The notes under the pieces: model-generated | Seen by the model: the letters and a program-made list of their open reading frames with translations, nothing else | What the model was told of the DNA's origin: nothing | Databases searched by the model: none | Program-made: the position numbers and the translations under genes | Assembly (NCBI GenBank): GCA_001637315.1 | Contig: LSZA01000010.1 | Coordinates: 1-61,220, forward strand | Direction: 5' to 3' | DNA from: Phormidium willei BDU 130791 | Lineage (GTDB): Bacteria; Cyanobacteriota; Cyanobacteriia; Cyanobacteriales; Geitlerinemataceae | Length of the DNA stretch: 61,220 nucleotides | In this document: piece after piece, positions 55,157-61,220 of the stretch | Numbering within the stretch: position 1 is the first letter of the stretch | Layout of the letters: each line of letters opens with the position of its first letter

Positions 55157-55300
55157 TTAGGCTGACTGACGGTTTTTCCTCACGGAAGTCAGACCCACTA
55201 TCCCCAGTACCAAAAGCGCGATCGCACTGGTGGGTTCGGGGACGCTTTGCGAGTTATCATCGCTGGGCGGATTGTAATTTGATAAATCAAGATACGACTC
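55157..55300 (-). pseudogene. Remnant of a PEP-CTERM protein
   Basis: The leftward frame ends at the TAA at 55157-55159 with DNSQSVPEPTSAIALLVLGI, then VGLTSVRKNRQSA: PEP motif, membrane helix and basic tail of an exosortase-sorted protein. It is open only to a TAG at 55301-55303, so only about 47 residues remain. The rest of the gene is gone. Confidence 0.7.
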
Positions 55301-55409
55301 CTAGCTGTAATATGATGCGCATCCCTCAATAACCAACTTGGTTTCCAAATTTCCTATTATTCAGATTATGGTTGGAGGTTATCCTTAGCTCTAAACTCCA
55401 ATTACTGAG

Positions 55410-55853
55410 TTAATAATTGTTTAATGCACGTGAAACTGCTTGTTCTAGTTTTTCACACTCATCAATCAATTTCAAAACAGTTCTCCCAAAATATTGAACA
55501 TCTATTAAACTAATCTCAGCATTGTGCATAATTGAGAAATGATGTTGGTCTCCGATTTCCTCAATTGCCCAAAAGCCAATTTTAAAAGTTGAGTTTTGGG
55601 AAAGAAGAAGTGTGGATAGCCAACCTGGAATACTATCTTTTTCTCTAAACTTTACGCCACTAGGACAAGAAAACTCTAAGGTCGTGTCATAGCGGACAAT
55701 AAAAACTGTTTGAGTTGTTCCAGACTCTGTTGTAAACTTAAGAATGGTTCTTCTATCATTGAGATCGCTAATCTTCCATCCTAAATTGTTGCAGTAATTA
55801 CGAATTGTTGATTGATAGTTACTACCCGAAAATAAATCGAGATTGATAGCCAT
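55410..55853 (-). CDS. Protein of unknown function (possible YbjN-like fold)
   Basis: 147 residues from the ATG at 55853 (MAINLDLFSGSNYQSTIRNY); a longer frame to 55895 is weaker. It alternates helices and strands (WKISDLNDRRTILKF, TQTVFIVRYDTTLEFSCPS, FKIGFWAIEEIGDQHHFSIMHNAEI), which could be a YbjN/secretion-chaperone-like alpha-beta fold. It is convergent with the PEP-CTERM remnant's direction and lies beside the duplicated STAND leader. No direct function evidence. Confidence 0.55.
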   Translation of the reverse strand: MAINLDLFSGSNYQSTIRNYCNNLGWKISDLNDRRTILKFTTESGTTQTVFIVRYDTTLEFSCPSGVKFREKDSIPGWLSTLLLSQNSTFKIGFWAIEEIGDQHHFSIMHNAEISLIDVQYFGRTVLKLIDECEKLEQAVSRALNNY

Positions 55854-56120
55854 AGCTTTACCTAATCTTTCTTCATATACAAGCCCAGTATACAAAGTTT
55901 TTCATTCCAGAACACGCAAACTTTATACTGAACAATCCAGTTACTATTGTTATAATTATCCCAGTATTTGCCAACCCCCAAAAAGTGAGACTTAGGGGGG
56001 CTTTCAACTCCAACACCCAAAATAAAATTGTGACAAAAAGTAATGTCCTGTAGCTAAAAAGGTGAAAATGTGGCAAACTGGGGGCTAACATCAACAAAAC
56101 TACAATCTAATTGGACAGCT

Positions 56121-57473
56121 ATGGAGATTCAGGAAGCCTTGCAGTGGACCGATCGCCTGCTTCTAAAAACTACGGGAAAACACTTAGATACCCTGCAACG
56201 CGCTATCTTAGAGGGAGCCTGGCAAGGGAAAGGATATAAGGAAATCGCCAAAGAATACCACTGTACAAACGATCACGTTAGGAAATCAGCGTCCGACTTA
56301 TGGAAACTCCTCTCAGAACTACTCGAAGAAGACGTAAAAAAGAAAAATGTCCGATCGCTCATTGAAAACCGCATATTCTCTTATTACGAAGAGTCAGTAC
56401 ATATAGGCGATAACATAAATAATGTCTGTAACGACTTATACAACGAGCCAAAAATCTCAACTAACCCATCCACCAGTAACAGCGAATCCGATACCACACC
56501 CCGCCATAATCTCAGCCAAGCTCCCGAATACGATCGCCTCCACACCCGTCACGACGAACTCACCACCCTCAAAAAGTGGATATTCGAGGAACATAGCCGC
56601 ATTATCACCCTCACCGGATTATCAGGAATTGGCAAAACCGCCCTCGCTCGACAACTTGTCGAACACATAAAAGACCACTTTACCCATATCCTCTGGTGCA
56701 ACCATCGTAAGTTCCCCAACCTAGAAACCCTAAAAAACCACATCTGCCAGTTTTTCGCCGCAACCTCCACCCCGAACACATCGCTCCTAGACCATCTCAG
56801 ACTTCACCGTTGCTTGCTCATCCTAGACAACCTGCAAGAGACTCTAACCCCCGGTGAATTTGTCGGAACCTACCGTCGAGACTATCAAGGCTATGGCCAA
56901 CTCCTCCGTGAACTCGGCACCTGCTCTCACCAAAGTTGTATTCTGCTCCTGAGTTGGGAACATCCTCTCGAAATCGCCGCCTTAGAAAGCGAAACCCGCT
57001 ACTGTAAAACCCTTCCCGTTCAAGGGTTTCCTCAACTCGCCAGTCAAATCCTCCGCGATCGCCAACTCAAAGACCCCAAAACCTGGCCCAAACTGACTCA
57101 GCTTTATAACAACAATCCCTTGTGGCTCAACCTAACCGCTTCCACAATTCTCGACTTATTCAACGGTAGCGTTGAACAATTCCTCTCCTATCCCACTCTC
57201 TTCTTAGGAGACCTAGAAACCGTCCTCACGCTCCACTACCAACGCCTTGGGAACGCCGAAAAAACCCTACTGCACTGGTTAGCCAACCAAGACTCCCCCG
57301 CCAACCTCAACCCCAAACCCGCCAATCTCCTCTCAGATCGAGAATTTCTCAAAGCCATCCAATCTCTCAAACGACGCAGTTTATTAGAACCCTCATCCCA
57401 GTGTAATCTCCAGCTAAGCCTACAACCCGTCATTCGACAATACATCCGCAACTTGGCTGAATCGAGTCCTTAG
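56121..57473 (+). CDS. STAND (NB-ARC-like) ATPase with vMAP-type N-terminal HTH
   Basis: 450 residues from the ATG at 56121. N-terminal helical HTH: LQWTDRLLLKTTGKHLDTLQRAILEGAW with GYKEIAKEYHCTNDHVRKSASDLW, a domain common at the start of cyanobacterial STAND proteins. A polar linker precedes the NTPase, with P-loop LTGLSGIGKTALARQL near 190, Walker B CLLILDNLQE near 250 and a winged-helix end. No WD40, TPR or effector domain follows, so it is shorter than most relatives. It could be a truncated or adaptor form, or rely on another protein. The 5' part is duplicated at 54799-55063. Confidence 0.82.
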   Translation: MEIQEALQWTDRLLLKTTGKHLDTLQRAILEGAWQGKGYKEIAKEYHCTNDHVRKSASDLWKLLSELLEEDVKKKNVRSLIENRIFSYYEESVHIGDNINNVCNDLYNEPKISTNPSTSNSESDTTPRHNLSQAPEYDRLHTRHDELTTLKKWIFEEHSRIITLTGLSGIGKTALARQLVEHIKDHFTHILWCNHRKFPNLETLKNHICQFFAATSTPNTSLLDHLRLHRCLLILDNLQETLTPGEFVGTYRRDYQGYGQLLRELGTCSHQSCILLLSWEHPLEIAALESETRYCKTLPVQGFPQLASQILRDRQLKDPKTWPKLTQLYNNNPLWLNLTASTILDLFNGSVEQFLSYPTLFLGDLETVLTLHYQRLGNAEKTLLHWLANQDSPANLNPKPANLLSDREFLKAIQSLKRRSLLEPSSQCNLQLSLQPVIRQYIRNLAESSP

Positions 57474-57579
57474 AATTAGTGCATCCGCGAAGCATTCCGG
57501 CGCCTTTCACCGCATAGGCTAAACCCATCCGTGAAACAACGCCGGAACACCCCTCACCCCAAAATATCAGGGTTGGCGA

Positions 57580-58920
57580 CTACTCCCCAGTCACCGACAA
57601 ACCCTCCACCCAGATGCGAGGACAAACCCCACCAGGCGTTACCTCCGCCTCGGGTTCGACATAAATAATAGACTTGAGAACCTCGCGGATATCACCCGCC
57701 ACCGTCGCCGAATCCACACTCACCTTTTCACCCTTATTCACTAACCAGCCATCAAAGGGAAGAGAGAATGACCCTTGCAACGCATTCACCCCAGCGTGTA
57801 ACGCACTCAAATCATCAATAAAGACCACATTTTCCTCCGTCTCCAACGAATACGTCTGCTCCGGTTGTGACGCGGCAAAAATATGATAAAAGTCAGGACT
57901 AATCGTGACCTTCGCACCCATATTCGCATGGCCCGTCGGTTGGGTATTCATGCGTTTTGCAGTTCCCGCACTGTGCAAGAATCCCGTCAAAACACCCGCT
58001 TCAATCAAGGGAACCCGGCGCGTCGGCGTTCCTTCCCCATCGAAGTAACTCGACGTCGGATTATCCGCGTGTAGAGCATCATTAAACACCGACAGCAGCG
58101 GCGACGCCACCTGAGTTCCCAGGGAATCAGGGGTTGACAAACTGCGCTTGTCGAGAATGCTTTGCGCGTTGTAGAGATTCGAGAAGGCGTTAATCAGACT
58201 CAAAAAGGCTTCCGGGGAGAACACCACCCGATATTTGCCCGTTTTAACTTTCTCATAGTTCAAGTGAGAAATGGTCTTCTCGGCGGCTTCTTTTAAGCAG
58301 CCCTCAAAATCGAGGTGATCGACCCCAACATCGACCTTATAAGCCCCCGCAGAACGGGGTTTCTTGCCCTCTTGTTCCGTTTTGCTGTAGAGGTACACGG
58401 AGGCCACTGAATGAGCTTCATGACGCTGTGCGCCCTCGCTATTGAGGTAAAAACGAGACAGATCCCGTTGTGCCAGACCATTATAAGGAACACTGGCGAT
58501 CGCCGGATGAGCATCGAGTAACTGTTTCTCCAAATCCACCAACCGCTCAATCAGTTGCGTCACCTCCGTCGGCGGAACCTGAACCGTCTTCAGGTTCTCG
58601 ATGGGTTTCGTCGCTTCAGGGCTAAAATCAGGAACATGGTCTTTTGCGCCAAACTCACTGGCTTCAGCCGCCGTTTTCAACGCCAACTCTAACCCCTTCG
58701 CATCGCTGTCTGTCGTAGACGCAATCCCCACGGTGTTGTTCTGATTCCAGACGCGCACCGTTACACTAGAACGATTCGAGGCTTTCACCTGTTTCGGTTC
58801 ACCGCGATCGACTTGAACGCTGGTTTCATCGACACTCGAACCCGAAATGTCGTATTTACGAATACCAATCTGCTTGGCGATATCTTGGACTTGATTGGCA
58901 AGAACTTGAATGTCTGTCAT
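57580..58920 (-). CDS. tldE: TldD/PmbA family metallopeptidase, TldE subunit
   Basis: 446 residues from the ATG at 58920 (MTDIQVLANQVQDIAKQIG). It contains SVTVRVWNQNNTVGIASTTD, GKYRVVFSPEAFLSLINAF and GVLTGFLHSAGTAKRMNTQPTGHANMG (in part), but no HExxxH, as expected for the non-catalytic TldE/PmbA partner. TldD-TldE forms a heterodimer that degrades unfolded peptides and matures some RiPPs. It is downstream of tldD, with a Uma2 gene between. Confidence 0.93.
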   Translation of the reverse strand: MTDIQVLANQVQDIAKQIGIRKYDISGSSVDETSVQVDRGEPKQVKASNRSSVTVRVWNQNNTVGIASTTDSDAKGLELALKTAAEASEFGAKDHVPDFSPEATKPIENLKTVQVPPTEVTQLIERLVDLEKQLLDAHPAIASVPYNGLAQRDLSRFYLNSEGAQRHEAHSVASVYLYSKTEQEGKKPRSAGAYKVDVGVDHLDFEGCLKEAAEKTISHLNYEKVKTGKYRVVFSPEAFLSLINAFSNLYNAQSILDKRSLSTPDSLGTQVASPLLSVFNDALHADNPTSSYFDGEGTPTRRVPLIEAGVLTGFLHSAGTAKRMNTQPTGHANMGAKVTISPDFYHIFAASQPEQTYSLETEENVVFIDDLSALHAGVNALQGSFSLPFDGWLVNKGEKVSVDSATVAGDIREVLKSIIYVEPEAEVTPGGVCPRIWVEGLSVTGE

Positions 58921-59001
58921 ACAGGGTTTAAATTGAATCAATGAATGGGTTTAAATGAGCAAGAATGAGGGAAGACTGGGATAAGATAATATCCCAAATC
59001 T

Positions 59002-59565
59002 CTAGCCCTCAAACAACAACGAATCAAGATGAATCAGGAGGTCAGGAAACGACACTAATCTCAGAGAATCACCTCGTTCTAAGGTTTGGTATTCCCGATA
59101 GCGTCCGTTTTCAGGATGACGATAGCATTCGAGTTGATGAGTCAAAGCATTGATGAGCCAAACCTCGGGAATTGAAGCCGCCGCATAGCGAGGCAGTTTT
59201 TCACTGCGATCGCTCTCCAAACTACTCTCCGCCACTTCAATCACTAAATAGACATCAGCGGCTTGGGGAAGTCCAGAAAAATACTGATCCTCCCGAGGTT
59301 TCAACAGACTGACATCCGGTTCAGGTTCCGATAAATCGTTCAGAACAATCGGATTTTGAACATTAATTATGCTCATATCTGACCCCAATTGCCTGATGAG
59401 GTAGTTGGAAATCCTGGTGACATAAGCCGCATGTCGTCTACCAATTGGACTCATCTTGTAGATGTCTCCATCAATCAACTCTAGCCGTTCATCAGGGTTA
59501 AGAATCCCCAACTCAGCCATCTTGTGATAGTCCTCGACAGTGAACTTCCAGGTTGTCAATCCCAT
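59002..59565 (-). CDS. Uma2 family protein (DUF820, PD-(D/E)xK fold)
   Basis: 187 residues. FTVEDYHKMAELGILNPDERLELIDGDIYKMSPIGRRHAAYV, VQNPIVLNDLSEPEPDVSLLKPRED and VYLVIEVAESSLESDRSEKLPRYAAASIPEVWLIN (quoted in parts) are typical of Uma2, with the EPDV...VIEVAE metal-site pattern of a PD-(D/E)xK nuclease. Cyanobacteria carry dozens of such genes of unknown role. Here it sits between tldD and tldE, breaking a usually tight pair. Confidence 0.92.
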   Translation of the reverse strand: MGLTTWKFTVEDYHKMAELGILNPDERLELIDGDIYKMSPIGRRHAAYVTRISNYLIRQLGSDMSIINVQNPIVLNDLSEPEPDVSLLKPREDQYFSGLPQAADVYLVIEVAESSLESDRSEKLPRYAAASIPEVWLINALTHQLECYRHPENGRYREYQTLERGDSLRLVSFPDLLIHLDSLLFEG

Positions 59566-59601
59566 GACTGAACCTCCTTAATCCGAGTCTCAACGAGAGT
59601 C

Positions 59602-61071
59602 TTAACGACCGCCGACAGTGATGGAATCCACTTTAATGTGAGGTTGTCCCACGGTGACATAAACACTGCCACTAATAGAACCACAGAACCCCGGCGCGAG
59701 TTCCACATCCTTAGAACACATGGAAATTTTATTCATAATTTCCGTCGCTTCACCGATGAGAATTGCCCCTTTCAAGGGTTTGGTGATTTTGCCATTTTCA
59801 ATCAAATAGGCTTCATCAACCCCAAAGTTAAATTCTCCCGTGGGTCCAACACTGCCGCCGCCCATTTTCTTGCAGTAAATGCCCTTCTCAACGGATGCAA
59901 ATAGCTCCTCAACCTCGTACTCCCCAGGGGCAATATAGGTATTGCGCATCCGCGAGGCAGCGGCGTGAGTATAGCCCTGACGGCGACCGCTTCCGGTGCG
60001 AGGATGTCCCGTGCGCATGGAACCCGCTCGGTCAGAAATGAAGTTTTTAAGGATGCCATTTTCAATCAACAAGGTGCGTTGAACTGGCATTCCTTCATCA
60101 TCCATGTCGAGGGTTCCAAACTCTCCTTTCGAGAGTCCTTCATCCCAAGCCGTGAGATTTTCATGAGCGATTTTCTCACCCTTTTTATTTAAGAAAGGGG
60201 TCGTTTCTCGCTCAATTTGAGTGGTTTCGAGAAGATGTCCACAGGCTTCATGGAAAATCACGCCACCAAAGGAGTTGGCCATGATAATCGGATATTGCCC
60301 CGACTCCACATAATCCGCGTAAAGCATGGTTCCGGCGGCTTCGGAGACTTCCTCAGCGGTGCGATCGTAGTTCCAATCGCGCAGGAAAGTGGGGTTACTA
60401 CTATCGCCAATCCGTTGACTGATGGAAGAGCGGTTCTCGCCATCGGCACAGAGGAGACTATAGCCGACGGATTGCGTCAAGCGAATATCGCGGGCAAAGA
60501 CACCATCGCTGGCGGCCACGAGAACTTCTTGCCAATCGCGGAAATAGGCGGCGCGACGGGATTGGACGTGTTTGGCTTTCTGGTTCAAGCAGTCATTCGC
60601 CGCCAGCAACACATCGCTCATTTCCCGCATGGAACTACAGTCAGCCAACCAGCCTTCTTTATGGTTGATTTTGGCGTAGTCGCGAGTGATTTCTAGGTTG
60701 ATGTCGGGGATGTAGGCGTTGCTTCCGGGGAGGGAGAGTCCCATGATGGCCAATCCTTTCTCTAATGCGGCTTTCAAGCCGTCAAAGGAGAGGTCATTGG
60801 TACTGACGTAACAGTCGGCTTTGCCGCGAAAGACACGCACCCCAGCGCCGGTGGAGAGACGAGGGGAGATGCTGGTGATGGCATCGTCTTCGGCTAGACA
60901 GCTAATGTAGTTGGTGCGTTCGAGGAAAAATTCGATAAAATCGGCTCCAGCCGCGCGGCCTAAGCCGAGGAGGGTGGCGAGGGGTGCGCGCCAGGTGTCA
61001 TCGAAGCGATCGCTCGGATTGTGGGGTTTAACGGTGGGGAGTCCTTTAGTCAGTAATGCAGTCGGAGGCAT
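59602..61071 (-). CDS. tldD: TldD metallopeptidase
   Basis: 489 residues. The catalytic zinc motif is present in [17 protein letters not shown] (HExxxH), with [21 protein letters not shown] and [29 protein letters not shown] (in part) downstream. It is the active half of the TldD-TldE peptidase. The start [15 protein letters not shown] is polar. Last complete gene in the window. Confidence 0.95.
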   Translation of the reverse strand: MPPTALLTKGLPTVKPHNPSDRFDDTWRAPLATLLGLGRAAGADFIEFFLERTNYISCLAEDDAITSISPRLSTGAGVRVFRGKADCYVSTNDLSFDGLKAALEKGLAIMGLSLPGSNAYIPDINLEITRDYAKINHKEGWLADCSSMREMSDVLLAANDCLNQKAKHVQSRRAAYFRDWQEVLVAASDGVFARDIRLTQSVGYSLLCADGENRSSISQRIGDSSNPTFLRDWNYDRTAEEVSEAAGTMLYADYVESGQYPIIMANSFGGVIFHEACGHLLETTQIERETTPFLNKKGEKIAHENLTAWDEGLSKGEFGTLDMDDEGMPVQRTLLIENGILKNFISDRAGSMRTGHPRTGSGRRQGYTHAAASRMRNTYIAPGEYEVEELFASVEKGIYCKKMGGGSVGPTGEFNFGVDEAYLIENGKITKPLKGAILIGEATEIMNKISMCSKDVELAPGFCGSISGSVYVTVGQPHIKVDSITVGGR

Positions 61072-61124
61072 ATATAACAGTTTCTAAGAGTATTGCTTAA
61101 TTTATTGTAACGTTTCTTTTAAGC

Positions 61125-61220
61125 AGAGAACCCACCCCGCCCTAACGGGCACCCCTCCCTGGAGGGGATGATTAAGAGGGAATACGGCTGCGTCTCTCCC
61201 CTCCAGGGAGGGGTTAGGGG
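61125..61220. repeat. Palindromic interspersed repeat, runs off window end
   Basis: ACCCACCCCGCCC then CCCCTCCCTGGAGGGGAT, a 25-base spacer, then CCCCTCCAGGGAGGGGTTAG. This is two facing copies of the GGGGTGGGTT/CCCTCC element seen elsewhere. It is cut by the end of the window. Confidence 0.75.

Overview
The window is a piece of a cyanobacterial chromosome. The evidence is petG, a membrane-anchored cytochrome c of the CytM type, a CcmM-type gamma-carbonic anhydrase with a RuBisCO small-subunit-like domain, a CGLD27 protein, an isoleucyl-tRNA synthetase carrying a membrane CAAD domain, many GCGATCGC (HIP1) sites, and heptamer-type short tandem repeats between genes. The style suggests a filamentous non-heterocystous (Phormidium/Geitlerinema-like) strain, but the genus is inference. 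Both ends cut through larger contexts: a caspase-STAND-WD40 gene is truncated at base 1, and a repeat runs off at 61220.

Layout. (1) 1-6.0 kb: a conflict island. A leftward caspase/nSTAND/WD40 gene faces two rightward genes, a small acidic protein and a protein with two C-terminal membrane helices. A cytosine-5 DNA methyltransferase follows, and its 3' end is fused into a broken vapC toxin whose antitoxin survives. (2) 6.3-11.3 kb: leftward urease operon ureF-G-D-A-B-C without ureE. Two spacers hold repeats, and UreB has a polylysine tail. (3) 11.3-26.9 kb: mostly core genes. They include tRNA-Gln, a glycosyltransferase and methyltransferase, a 1552-residue acidic protein with an actin/Hsp70-like C-terminal half, a Crp-family regulator, DUF2232 and CobT-like genes, a lipoprotein binding protein, cytM, petG, a short CcmM, rsmD and hisH. 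(4) 27.0-32.2 kb: accessory region between hisH and hisB. Two toxin-antitoxin modules (PIN and BrnTA) are each bracketed by duplicated ends of one VOC/glyoxalase gene. An orphan MazE follows, then an AT-rich three-gene cassette: a ParA-like ATPase lacking the signature lysine, a helical protein, and a small Mrr-like nuclease-fold protein. (5) 32.2-51.4 kb: housekeeping genes hisB, hflX, a glutaredoxin, xth, rsfS, asparaginase, initiator tRNA-Met, mntP, transporters, ileS and clpB. (6) 51.4-57.5 kb: second accessory region with antitoxins and intact or broken toxins, small hypotheticals, a PEP-CTERM remnant and a STAND ATPase whose 5' end is duplicated upstream. (7) 57.6-61.1 kb: the tldD/tldE (pmbA) protease pair, separated by a Uma2-family gene.

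The best candidates for an undescribed system are the ParA/helical/Mrr-like cassette at 30.07-31.71 kb and the caspase-STAND island at 0-5.9 kb. The second looks close to the published CATRA/STAND conflict systems, with a methyltransferase attached. A recurring theme is intact antitoxin genes beside toxins that are truncated or absent (three to four cases).
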